From Pseudomicrostroma phylloplanum (lineage: Eukaryota; Basidiomycota; Exobasidiomycetes; Microstromatales): DNA of 64,000 nt. Both the position numbers and the translations under genes were made by a program. The stretch covers positions 744,001-808,000 of the forward strand of contig BCHS01000008.1 in the NCBI GenBank assembly GCA_039545275.1, read 5' to 3'. Positions 53,301-64,000 of the stretch are shown piece after piece; position 1 is the first letter of the stretch, and each line of letters begins with the position of its first letter. The notes beneath the pieces were generated by a model. The model was not told the origin of the DNA. It searched no databases and worked only from the letters and a program-made list of their open reading frames with translations.

Positions 53301-55822
53301 CTTTGCTACCATTGACATCGGCTGAGATGAAGCCTTGTGCCTCGAGATAGGCGAGACCATCCTTTGGCTTTGCATTGAAGCGTCTGGCACCTTCCAAGAT
53401 GGCGCCTTTCCTGCCACGGGAGTGTTTCAAGGCCTCTATGGTGGGGAAGTCATCAGGCCAAGATCCGATAGAGCGCTCCTCCACGTCCTCTTGACGAGCA
53501 GTCAGCCTCTCGACGAAAGAGAGAAGCATATCGAGAGCGAAGACCTGAGTGCCGTCCTGGATTACCGCGTTTGTTGCTGGCCCAGAGCCAGGCCCTGCAC
53601 TGAGAGGCATCGAAGCAAAGACCGCTCGACAGAGGAATTGAATCATCTGAGAGCACAAGTCTTCACAGTCTACATCGCAATCGAAATTGAGGAAAAGAGC
53701 GAGCAGGGGGTCCTCCTCTCGTCCATCTTCCAAAGAAGGTGATGGCTTGTATGCTCCCATCAGTAGAGCCAAAGCTTCCAGCATTAGGTCCCTGGTGTCA
53801 CCAGAGGCAGGGGCCTTGTCGCTTGATTTGGGCATCGGAGGCGGTGGCGGCGCCGGAGGGGCATCGGCTGAAGATCGACCTGCGTCAGCCGAAGACGTTA
53901 GGCGCGAAGGTACCGCTGAGGCGATTGCATGCAGACCCTCGTTCCATGGTTCTTGACTGAGAGGGAAGGTCGGAGCCAGGCGTTCGATGAAGAAGGTAAG
54001 CAGAAGCTCGTACTGGAGCTTGAGATCTGACGCCATCGCCTCGAAAAGCGTACATACGCCTCGGATGGCGTAATTGGCAATCGCAAAGCTTTCGCTGCGT
54101 GCGAGCTGCAGTAGATACTTGCATCCAGTGTCTTGCAGCTGAGCCTTCAATGACGGGAAACGAGAGATTTGAGCTCCAGAGGTTTCCAGAGCCGCCGTCA
54201 ACAAGTTGAGTCCCAACAGTCGCATCGAGTCGGTATGCGTTGGCGATTGTGGGTCAAGGAGTGAGATGAGTACCCTGAGCACCTCTTTGATTGCTGGTAC
54301 AGAGAATGGCACCACTTCCTGATCGGCTTGCGCTGGAGTTGGGCCTTCAGATGTCCCACCGCCGTTGCTTGCGTTGTAGCCGTCTGAGCTAATTTCGGGT
54401 GCCGTGTCACCTTTCGCCGAGCCACCCTCGTTGCCTACAGAACCATTGACATCACCGTCTTCCGCATTGCTCTCTTCATTCTCCGTCACCGACGCCAGCT
54501 CGCCACTTAGCGATTGAACCTGAGCCGCCAGGTCAGCGCCCACTGGTGTCACCATCAGACCTCCAGGGTCTGGCATTGTCATCCTCCTGAGGCGCTTCTC
54601 ATCCGGGTCAGCTGACGAAGTAACCTCCTCAATATCGTCTGCTGCGAGGGATGTGTGATCCGGCGGTATCTCACTGTCTGCAGAGTAAGCCTCGTCGGCA
54701 GTCAGAGGGATTGATGGCAGCCGCGAAAATAAGTGGCGCACCATCGGCAGGAGATGCTGCTCTGCCGTCTTTCGCAAGAGGTCTAAAAGGATCGAAAGCG
54801 TGTCAGGACATTGTCAGTAGCTGCCTTCTGGCGCCTTAAATGACTTGACACTTACCACTAAGGCGAGTCTGGCAACACATGCTAAGGCCAGTCTCCATCA
54901 TTTCGCAGATGCTCTCATCTGGAAGTAGATCTGCCAGAGTAGATGGCTGACCGCCTATCCCCATCTCATTGGTGCCGCATACCAACTCCTTCATCACCGC
55001 AAGGATCCTGAGCAAAACGAGTTCATCTACGCTCGGCTCGGATGATTCAAATCGGCAATGAGAGATCGCTCGAGCGATGTCAATGACAGCGAGCCGGACC
55101 CCGGGAGGTGCAGTCGAGCTGAGCGTCGCTGGAGTGTTGGCTGTGTGAGACAGGGGCACCACCTGGTACACCAATAAGCGGTTGATGGCTTGTAGAGCTG
55201 CCGATGTGACTGGAGCTGAGACCCGCGGAGAGAGAATGGTCTGCAGGAAGGGAGCTACCAGTAATGGCAATGGAAACGTGGATATGTCGCCATTCTCTTT
55301 CAGCTGCGCCCGTAAGACGGTAAAGGCATTCAGGAGAGCTTGAGGTTCTAGAGCTTGCACTGATTCTGCTGATTGTGCGTTCGCAGATGGAGCTCCCTTG
55401 CCGGGCGTCCCTGCATCGGTCGTCTCCTTGGCTCTGGCACTGAGTGCCGACTTGAGCCCACCCCCATCTGCCCCTCCTTCTATTACGGAGGCGATGGCTG
55501 TTGGGTCCCCCCTTTGTGTAGCATGCTCTGCTCCATACGCAGCCAGCTTTCTTCTGCTCTGGGACAGGGCTGCGCCAGTCAGGGAAGCCGAGTGTGAGCC
55601 TGGGGCAATGGGATGGCTGGAAGAAGAGCCAGAAGATGAAGAAGCCGAAGGGAAGCCAAAGCCGCTCGAAGATGACGAAGAGGGGAAGCGCGAGTACTTT
55701 CGTATTGACGTCGTGACGGATACGATCTCTGCCTGTACGAGGTGGAGCGGCGAGAGAGAGGACCCCTGTCCAGGTCTAGCAAGGGGCCCGCGAAACGATC
55801 GTTCTTTCAACAGCATCGCCAT
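50392..55822 (-). CDS. GEA2: Large ARF-GEF of the GBF1/Gea family (SEC7 domain)
   Basis: Exons 55822-54856 and 54782-50392 encode about 1785 residues. The N-terminal dimerisation/cyclophilin-binding region ends with ESICEMMETGLSMCCQTRLS running across the intron into DLLRKTAEQHLLPMVRHLFS, typical of GBF1. The SEC7 domain lies at about 790-970: RFNAKPKDGLAYLEAQGFI, the catalytic Glu in FRLPGESQQISR (about 875), and YVLAYSVIMLNTDLHN. HDS-type helical repeats fill the C-terminal half. Gea proteins load GTP on Arf1 at the cis-Golgi and drive COPI coat formation. The start is uncertain: the frame is open upstream of 55822 for about 30 codons without an ATG, so a short upstream exon may be missing. 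Poly-Ser and Gly/Ala tracts interrupt the N-terminal part. Head to head with SYF1. Confidence 0.9.
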
Positions 55823-56370
55823 GACCAGATCGAGCTCTTGGGCGTTCCTGTTGCTTGTGTACGGCTTCTTCGTCTGACCTGGTGTAATTGGTGGGCCCTG
55901 TTTCAAAGGGGTGGAGGACGCAACGCGAGATCTACAGCTCTAGCTCATCTGACTCTGAGCAGCGTCAGGAGCAAAAATTGGGTATGGCGAGACAGGAGAT
56001 CGAGAATGTTCCGAATCTCTACCGAGGTCTATGACTGAGGAGATGTGCGTCAGGTAGGGTAGCAATGGACACGACACCAAGGCAGACGAAGCGGCCAACC
56101 AACACGACTACGATTCCCGTGCAGAGGCGCACAGGCGCAACCCGACGCCTTCGCCTGCCCGCGCCCAGCTTCCGGTCCGAGAGTCTGCCGAGGCACATCT
56201 CCCAACGCAGGACGAGCAGCAGATGCTTCCTTCCTGGCGCACCGACGTACCATTCTTCCTACCCATCTCTCGTCTTCCTGCTTTCATCTCTCCCCATCTG
56301 CGGTCGTCTACCCTCACAGTCCTTAGCGGCAACGTGAGAGACAGCTTCTGCCACCGGGCTATCGGCTCTG
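55823..56370. promoter_or_regulatory. Divergent promoter region of GEA2 and SYF1
   Basis: 548 bases with both leaders. May hide a short first exon of the ARF-GEF gene on the minus strand. No TATA box evident. Confidence 0.4.
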
Positions 56371-59300
56371 ATGGCGCCTACAGCATCGTCTTCCTCTGCG
56401 GGTACCACTGCCTTGGGCGAGCTGGTCGCCTCGTTTCCTCTGACCTGGCCTGTCCCCAATCCATCCGATGACGCGAGCCTGATACCGACAACAGACGTCT
56501 CGCTTGAGCAGGACCTGTTGCTCAATGAGGACTCTTTGCGGTCTTGGAGGTCATACATCTCGCACATCGAGACGGCCAATTACCACAAGCGATCGCCTCC
56601 GGACGTCCGTTTCAGCCCGCAAGAGGCCAAGCTGCTCGGCCCGCTGGCTAGCAGCGAGAACTGCATTGCTCTAAAGAGGATTGTGTCTATCTATGAAAGG
56701 GCCTTGGCTCGCTTCCCCACGAGCTACGGGCTTCACAGAGACTACCTCTATGCCAGATCGCGTTTCGTGCTGGGCGAGCCGAAGGGAGGGTACGAGGGCC
56801 TCAGGAAAAGGATCGCTCACGCCAGCAAGCAGACTCTGGACATTGGACCCAGCCTTATAAGCCAGGAGGATGAGGACGACGACGTGTGGCAATGGTCATT
56901 TAAAAACGGCGGCGCGCTTGATGGTACCACGGGGTACAGGGAATGGGTCGCACTTGTGGGGGCCTGTGAGAGAAGTCTCCAGTGGATGCCCAAGGTGAGT
57001 TTGTGCGAGGTGACTTGGAGGTGGACCTCGAGCTAACATCGAACACTCCCTGCAACTTCCACCTCTCAGATGCCCCGTATCCACCTCTTCTATCTTGCCA
57101 TCTTCCTGCATCCCAACTGCCCTGCCCCACTCTCCCTCACCCATGCAAGACGGACCTTTGACCGCTCCCTTCGTCTTCTGCCTCCCTCTCTTCACTTGAG
57201 GATATGGAAGCTGTATTTGCGCTGGGCGGAGAAGGTAGGCGGCGAGACTGGGCTCAGAGTCTGGAGGCGGTATCTCAGGGTGGATCCCAGCTTGACGGAG
57301 AGATATATCAAATTGCTCCTCACCACCCGGCCCCTCAAGACAGCAGGCGCTGCAGAAGACGAGGACGATGAGGAGACAGATCCATCTCCAGGCCCGAGAG
57401 CTCTGGAAGCTGCCAAGTCTTTGCTCAGACTTGCCACCGATGCTCAAAAAGGTTCTTATACCTCTCCCGATGCAAAGGCGCCCCATCAGCTCTTCGGCGA
57501 GTGGCTTGAGCTGGTGGACCGATACCCCGAAGAGACTGGACTCGACGAGGACGCCGAAGCGGCATTGACTGCTGCCCTGCAGGGTACTACCGGCGGACAG
57601 TCAGCTGACTCTGCGAGCAAAGGCTCCAAGTCTAACGCTGGAGGAAGTGCTCGTATGCAACCCTTGGTCCAGGACAGTATGGCGGCACAAGCTTCCTCTG
57701 CCAAGGATCTGGCCTTGCACTTCCCTAGACAAGAGGATGTCACCGCGTTGAGCGCTTCTCTCCTCCCAGTGCGGAACATCATCCTCGCAACTCTGCCGAA
57801 ATATACGGACCAAGCAGGCAGACTTTGGACCGGTCTTGCTACGTACCATCTCAAGAGGGGGGAGCTTGATCTCGCTAAAGCCACCTTCGAAGAAGGGATG
57901 AAGAAGGTCGTGACAGTGAGGGACTTTTCTATCATCTTCGACGCATACGCAGAGTCCGAAGAGGGAGTCATCTCCTACCTGATGAATGATATCGAATCCG
58001 AAGAAGCGGAAGACGGAGATGAGGACCGGCAAGAGAAGGAGGAAGATCTGGACAAGCGCATGGCAAGTTTCGAGGAGCTCATGGAGAGTCGGCCCTTCCT
58101 GGTCAACGACGTGATGCTCAGGAGAAACCCAGACGATGTCCAAGAGTGGGAAAAGCGGGTAGCACTGCATGGCGATGATGACGAGAAGATCATCGAGACG
58201 TACAAGTCTGCCGTTGAGACGATCAATCCGCGCAAGGCCACGCCAAACCACCATCAGCTCTTCCTCAACTTCGCGAGATTCTACGAAGTCGGCGGATCAG
58301 CCGGAATCAAGCTATTGGATGAGATGCGGACCAATCCGGATGCTGCTTTATCCATAGCAGATGACGACCTGCCATTGCCGGATCTGGAATCAGCGCGAAA
58401 AATTTTCGACAAGGCCATCACGATCCCGTACAAGCGAGTTGACGACCTGGCAGAGGTGTGGATTTCATGGGCCGAAATGGAGCTTCGTCATGGCGAGTAC
58501 GACGCCGCACTGCGAGTGATGGCACGAGCTGTACAGACGCCTCGTCAGACAAAGGGCGTCAGCTACTACGACGATTCGCTTCCTCCCCAGACTCGGCTCT
58601 TCAAGTCGCTCAAGCTATGGTCGTTCTACTCCGACTTGGAGGAGTCCATTGGCTCAACCGAAGGCGCGAAGAAGGTGTACGACCGAATTCTGGAGCTCAA
58701 GATCGCCAACGCTCAGACGATCATTAATTATGCCTCCTTCCTCGAAGAGAGGGGCTATCACGAAGACTCCTTCAAGGTGTACGAACGCGGTGTCGACTCC
58801 TTTGGCTACCCCATCTCCTTTGAAGTATGGAACGTGTATCTTTCCAAGTTTGTCAAGCGGTACGGAGGCACAAAGATCGAGCGAGCGCGAGACCTCTTCG
58901 AGCAGGCTCTACTTGGGTGCCCGCCAAAATTCAACAAGGTGCTTTTCTTGAAGTATGGAGCCCTAGAGGAAGAGTATGGGTTGGCGAAGAGGGCTATGAA
59001 GATCTATGAGCGGGCCACAAAAGAGGTGGCGGAAGGGGAGAAGTTTGACGTGAGTAGCTGGAAAGGCCAATTGAGCACGGCATCACCCGTACGGCGCCTG
59101 TGTTTATGTCGCTGACGACCCACCGAATACTCCTCTCACTTTCCCAACCTTCCAGATGTTCACCTTCTACATCGCCAAGACTGCCTCCAACTTCGGACTG
59201 GCTTCAACGAGAGCCATCTATGAAGCGGCCATCGAAGTCCTGCCAGATCGCCAGACCGCAGAAATGTGTTTGCGCTTTGCCTCCTTGGAACGCAAGCTGG

Positions 59301-59907
59301 GCGAGATCGACCGAGCTCGAGCGATCTACAAGTATGCCAGCCAATTCTGTGACCCCAGAGTAAGTCCCTCGAGTGGCACGCAGCACCAAGCGATCTCGAA
59401 GAATTTCGGAGCTGACTTTTGATTCCCTTCTCCCCACTACAGCTACATGCCAACTTCTGGAAGGAGTGGAACTCATTCGAGATCGAGACCGGATCAGAAG
59501 ACACGTTCCGGGAGATGCTACGGATCAAGCGCTCCGTTCAGGCGCAGTACAATACCGATCTGTCATACATCTCTGCTTCGGCTCAGGCGGCCAGCAAAGA
59601 TGCTACAGCAAACGCCCACAGTGCAGCGCTTGCGGCCAACGCTGCTGCTGCCTCGGGTGATGCTATGAGCCAGCTGGAAGCACAGGCGCAGGCACAGGCC
59701 CCGGCGCAGAAAGGTGTTGCTGCCAGTGGGATGTTTGTGTCTGCGCAGACAGAGCGAGGTGGAGGCAAGAAGGGACCGGCACCTCAGAGCGAGGAGGAGG
59801 ATGAGGAAAGCGGGGAAGAGGAGGATGGAACAGGGACGGCAAACGGGGTGAACAATGAGGAGAGGGTGGGCGGAGGGGAAGGAGACGATGACGATGATCT
59901 GATGTGA
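56371..59907 (+). CDS. SYF1: Pre-mRNA splicing factor Syf1 (XAB2), HAT repeats
   Basis: Four exons, 56371-56994, 57070-59049, 59156-59359 and 59443-59907, encode 1090 residues. The N-terminal [20 protein letters not shown] is the usual Syf1 opening. HAT (half-a-TPR) repeats follow through most of the protein: [135 protein letters not shown], and [20 protein letters not shown]. Syf1 is a scaffold of the Prp19/NTC complex in the active spliceosome. It is longer than yeast or human orthologues (about 855 residues) because of acidic inserts and an Ala/Gln-rich, then Glu-rich C-terminal tail. All introns are phase 0. Confidence 0.94.
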
Positions 59908-60029
59908 GGGTCCGTCTTAAGTCCGTGCTCTTGGGGCTGATGTAGCTGAGAGCAAATGCACCTGCGAGCGGGTAATCATGATACCAATCAAGTGCCAGCT
60001 CCCACGCTGACATCTGCTGTCCTTGTAGC

Positions 60030-60751
60030 CAATGGTGCGGGAGAAGACGTGCAATGGTCATCACATCCCTGCTCACCATCTGCTTGATCCCAGCTTGGGT
60101 CCTGCCCAATAGCAAGGCAGGCCTGTCAGCAGGATCGTTCCTCCTCCAGCTGAATATTCAGGGTGCTTGGGTTAAGTCTTTGCGTGACGTTGAGTCAGGA
60201 GGGAGGTCTTGTTAATCCTGACACCCTTCTTCTTTCGCCAGGCGTTGTGCCGATCTACCTGGCAGACATTAATCCTTCAGCGTTGTGGCTCTCTTCATTG
60301 GGATGACCTATCAGCTGGGCAATGCTATCAGCTCCCCATCAACACAGATTGTGGGAGTAGATATTGCGAACATGCAGCTTCTAGACTTGCATCGGCTCAC
60401 TTCACCTATACCAACGATTTCAGCAACGAGCTTGCGGAGCGCCATCACGTCAAGGACCACCTAGGAAGGCAAGTAGAAGCCTATGGCCCCGTCATAGCCA
60501 TTATGACTGCCATATTTGCAGCGCTGCTGGTTGTGACGGCCGCGGTCGGTCCCGTGAAGAAGGGCATCTGCCTGCAGGCGGGGCTCGTCGAGGATGTGGA
60601 CGAAGGGGTAAGGGGCACCTCTGTCAAGGCAGACGCCAAAACATTCCCACGCAGCGAGACTGCGGAATACAGCAAGTCGGTCGAGCTTCGACGCGATGAC
60701 ATTGGCGAGACGCAGCTCTCGACCGAGGCTGTACAATCTTGTACCGCATGA
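60030..60751 (+). pseudogene. Decayed JEN1-like carboxylate transporter (MFS) fragment
   Basis: Pieces of an MFS carboxylic-acid transporter appear in order but in different frames. 60039-60170 reads GRRRAMVITSLLTICLIPAW... and ends LLQLNIQGAW. After an intron-like gap (60171-60241) 60244-60282 reads VVPIYLADINPSA. From 60288 the frame has shifted and reads ALFIGMTYQLGNAISSPSTQ. About 60475-60580 in a third frame reads YGPVIAIMTAIFAALLVVTA followed by AVGPVKKG, like the last membrane segment and tail. QGAWGVVP, RALFIGxxYQLGN and the YG...GP ending are typical of JEN1/SHS-type transporters. The break between the second and third pieces falls within six bases, too short for an intron. The N-terminal half is missing; SYF1 ends at 59907. 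Call: truncated, frameshifted pseudogene. Confidence 0.68.
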
Positions 60752-61214
60752 CCTGTCCAAGAGGGGAAGAGCAGCCTGCCTGCACATAGCCTGTTAGCCA
60801 GCATACACAATACAGCTCACAATGCCGTCGTCGTCGTCGTCCTCGTGCCGTGTCCGTCCCTTCTGTTGCATCCCTCAGTCACGAATGGTGTCTTGTTCTC
60901 CATGGCGCTGCGCTGCTTTTGAGCTGTTCGTATCTTCATCGTACCAAGTCACGTCAGTGTGAGCAACATATTAGGCTTCGCGAGTTGTGGCGAAGAAGCG
61001 GCGCGAGATTGTCCAGGCGCGGAAATGGGAGTCGAATCTGGCTAAGGGAGCCAGGGTCGCTTCCTTGCCTCCTTCCTTCCTTCCTGCCTTCCCTCCCTCC
61101 CTTCCCTTTGGTCCTCATTGTCTACTCCACCACACTATCATGATCGTCTCCTACGCATAGAGAGCATACACATAGGCTCAGCATATCCCTTGTCTGCACC
61201 TCATCGCGCTTGGC
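60752..61214. other. Upstream region of SWR1
   Basis: 463 bases with a TTCC/CTTCC-rich tract (about 61068-61112) and the leader of SWR1. Contains (CGT)-type triplets near 60826-60843. No gene seen. Confidence 0.45.
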
Positions 61215-64000
61215 ATGGCCCCTTCCTCGCCCCTGCCGGCTGTAGGTAGCAGCAGCAGCGTGAGGAGCAACCGTCCGCGGCCTTCCTCCCCTGGCTCTCG
61301 GCCTGCCAAGGCCGCTGATCCCTCGTCGTCATCGTCAGGTGCAGACACAAGTTCTCTGCCTGCCTCTGTCCCCAAGAGAAGGCGCCTAGAGCTCAACGGC
61401 CTGAGATTCGATAGCCCAGGCGCCGCCTTTGACCAGGAGATTGACATAACCAGTGGCAGACCTAGCAGGAGAGCAGCTTCCTACTCCTCGGCCGCGGCGG
61501 GCGAGACTTCGGGCAGATCCAGTCCTCTGGTACGCAGCTCAGGTCTTCAGCCAAGCTCGTCATCTCGAGCGCCATCGCCTGACCTCCCAGCACAAGAACC
61601 GACAGCCTCTTCCTCGCGCCTTCGTCCGGGCTCCGATTCTTCCTTGTCCGCTACTCCAGCGGTAGCACCCACCGATCCTGCAGGATCGTCTCCATCCGGT
61701 GCTCTATCACCTCGCAGTGGCGATGAGGGTAGCAGGCGGCAGAGGCGGCCATCGCAGAAGCTGAGAGAGGCATCAGAGGAGCAAAGAAGGCCCGGTCCCA
61801 CGTCCCCTGCCCTGTCTCCGCCGAGAAGGATACCCATCAAGCCGACCAAAGGCAAAGTCAAAGCTGCCAACTCCTCGTCGTCTGGCCGCGAAGCTGTACC
61901 AGCAAGCAGCCCTGACAAGAAAAGGCGCGCAGTCAATGGAACCTCTGAAAGCCGGGCACGCTCAGGTGTGGCCAGAGAGGAAAGAATAGACCAGATTCAG
62001 AAGCAACTAGATGACGTACACACTGACCATGATGGCCTGGTGAGGGAGCTTTTCCACCTGACCAAGTTTGTTACATACGTCGGATACGATCCAGAGGTAA
62101 GCTGAAGACGGCAGGGAGAATTGACTGCTGGAGGTAGAGGATTCAGCTGACCCTTTCCCCCCCCTCCACGTATATGTACAGGCTGTCAAAGACGATCGCT
62201 CTCATGTCTTCGAGCACTTCCGCTTTCAAAATGGCCTCAACCTTGAGGCTCAGCTGGCATCAGGCCCATCTGCTCGTATGACCAGAAGACACGTCAGCCG
62301 GCGAATGGACGACCTCTCCCTCCGCAAGGCCAACCCTTCTTCGCAAAGCAGGGCTGAAGGCTCGTCTTCGTCAATCAAGGGCAAAGGGAGAGCTTCGACT
62401 TTGGACGAAGACGTTCGTGGGTCGTCGACCTCCTCGCAGAACGTTCTGAAGGGAAACGACGCCGCCTCATCCGCCAACACGTTGCGAGGGAAAGGCAGCA
62501 GGAATACCACGACAAAGCGGCCAGAGGCGCCAACTCAGACATACAAAAGCAAAAAGAACCAGTCCTTACCTCTACAGTCAGCTACCGCTCCCAATGGCAG
62601 ACCTCCTCATCAACTCTTTCGAAACTTTCATCGGCAGAAAGATCAGCCCGAGTCTGCCGCTGAGGAAGAGGAGAGGGCATTGCAGGATTTCTGGGCACGC
62701 AGTCAGCCTCGGCGGCTGCCTCAAATACCTCCAACCCTGCTGGCCACACATCCCTCACAAATGCCTGCGACCGCTGCTTTTGACGGCAATATTCGGAGCT
62801 ACTTTGATAGCTTTCGATGTCTTGGAGAGGGGGGAGAAACTGCGAGTGCGGCGGAGGTCAGAGCATTTGAGAAGCGTGATAGCGCAAGCCACGCTCGTAT
62901 CGATCGAGCTCGCAGGGAAGGAAGGTTGTCTGGCGAGCCGTACTCTGTGGCCGCTCTGCGACCGCCCCGAGATGCAATCACTTTAAAAGCTAGAGGGGTG
63001 CATGATATCTTCCTCGAAAAGATTTGCGGCCACTCTGCCTCGGTCAAGGCTGAAGCACGGCACAAGAGAAACCTCGCAAGAAAGGTGTCTCGTATTGTCC
63101 AGGCATATTGGTCTGCCAAGACAGGGGATGGAGAAAAGGCGCGCAAGGCTCACGAGCGTCACTTGAAGTCTCTGGCCAAGTGGACGGTGAGGGAGGTCAA
63201 CAGGCAGTGGAAGCTCGCAGTCAGTGTGGTCAAGACTAGCAAAGCCAAAGCTGACAAATTGGAGCGCGAGAGACAAGGAAGAGAGCAGCTTGGTAGGATC
63301 CTGGAGCAGAGCACCAAGTACCTTGGCGCACGAGAGGAGGACCTCAGAAAGGGCAGACTCGAAAGCGAAGGTTCCAACGACGATGACGATGCTATCACAG
63401 ACAGCGACGATAGCGAATCAGATTCAGGCGCCGCTTCGGTCGCTGGCTCAAAGTCTTCTCTGGAGTCCGACGTCTATAGTCTGGAGGACGATGGCTCAGT
63501 CAGCGCGGCCTCCATCGGTGAAGACGAAGACGAAGGCGATGACCTTGCCTCTCCGGACGCAGGATCCACTGGCAAAGATACCGACCACTTGTCAGCGCTG
63601 AGGGCCGTGAACGGATCCGAAGGCCAGTCTCCAGCAGCGCTGAGCGATGCTAATGATAGCGACAGGTCAGTTGCGTCTGGCGATGCCGAAGACACGACCT
63701 CTGGTCACAAGGTAGCTTTAATACGACAACTGCTTTCCCCTGATGGTGGCGATACTTCAAGTGCTCTCGACGCACAGCAAGGGGCCTCGGACCTCTCGAA
63801 GGTCAAGCAGCCGGCCAATGGTACAATGCGCGACCGCTCACCTGGGTCTACTCGTTTCACTCCCGCAAAAGCCCACAAGACAAATGGAACCGCTCACGGG
63901 CTAATCGCCGAACTCGCACCAGCGAACGGTTCCCACGTCCACGACCATTCAGAAGCAATACCTGATTCTCCTCTTTCGCCGGTGCCAGGTCGCTCAGAAG
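61215..64000 (+). CDS. SWR1: Chromatin remodeller Swr1, N-terminal part (runs off right edge)
   Basis: Exon 1 is 61215-62096 and exon 2 starts at 62182 and remains open to the window end; about 900 residues are present. A Ser/Pro/Arg-rich N-terminus leads to a conserved block across the intron (HDGLVRELFHLTKFVTYVGY, then DPEAVKDDRSHVFEHFRFQN). The HSA domain lies at about residues 565-690: HDIFLEKICGHSASVKAEAR, RKVSRIVQAYWSAKTGDGEK, LAKWTVREVNRQWKLAVSVV, and LGRILEQSTKYLGA, matching Swr1 rather than Ino80. The HSA domain binds actin and Arp4. An acidic region (DDDDAITDSDDSESDSG), which in Swr1 helps bind H2A.Z-H2B, follows. The ATPase domain must lie beyond the window, so activity cannot be judged. 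Confidence 0.85.

Overview
This window is nuclear DNA of a basidiomycete fungus. The evidence is short spliceosomal introns (about 70 to 160 bases, mostly GTGAGT or GTAAGT donors and CAG or TAG acceptors), Ser/Ala/Pro-rich proteins, moderately high GC, and fungal or eukaryotic housekeeping genes throughout. The low intron count (0 to 4 per gene) suggests Ustilaginomycotina (smut-related yeasts and fungi), but that placement is an inference. I see no rRNA, tRNA, CRISPR array, phage, virus or intact transposon.

Layout from left to right. 1-2.0 kb: 5' part of an FG-rich basket-type nucleoporin running off the left edge. 2.3-4.5 kb: SEC72-like TPR protein and a hypoxanthine/xanthine phosphoribosyltransferase, convergent. 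5.5-9.6 kb: ATP synthase subunit ATP18, a small secreted protein and a GPI-type cell-wall protein. 10.5-13.7 kb: a single gene joining a ChaN/Tiki-superfamily domain to an inositol polyphosphate multikinase, the most unusual gene here. 14.0-19.9 kb: proteasome alpha4, the ABC protein GCN20 and eIF5. 20.8-26.5 kb: an OPT-family transporter and an orphan single-pass membrane protein. 26.9-31.2 kb: RLP24, TFB3/MAT1 and a peroxisomal mitochondrial-carrier-family protein. 31.9-34.0 kb: GH5 exo-beta-1,3-glucanase with a long C-terminal tail. 35.7-43.5 kb: a hydrophilic orphan, an ankyrin protein, the Brix protein SSF1 and a 1185-residue disordered orphan. 43.9-49.4 kb: DNA polymerase delta subunit 2, a small membrane orphan and an MFS drug:H+ antiporter. 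50.4-59.9 kb: the ARF-GEF GEA/GBF1 and splicing factor SYF1. 60.0-60.75 kb: decayed relic of a JEN1-like carboxylate transporter. 61.2-64 kb: 5' part of SWR1, leaving the window at its right edge.

Most genes are independent housekeeping genes, not a cluster. Eight pairs are head to head and may share promoters; the pair GCN20 and eIF5 is notable because both products act on eIF2-dependent initiation. Exon boundaries were chosen by hand from splice consensus, reading frame and family similarity. They close in frame for every complete multi-exon gene, but they remain predictions. Family assignments come from recognising motifs, not from a database search.
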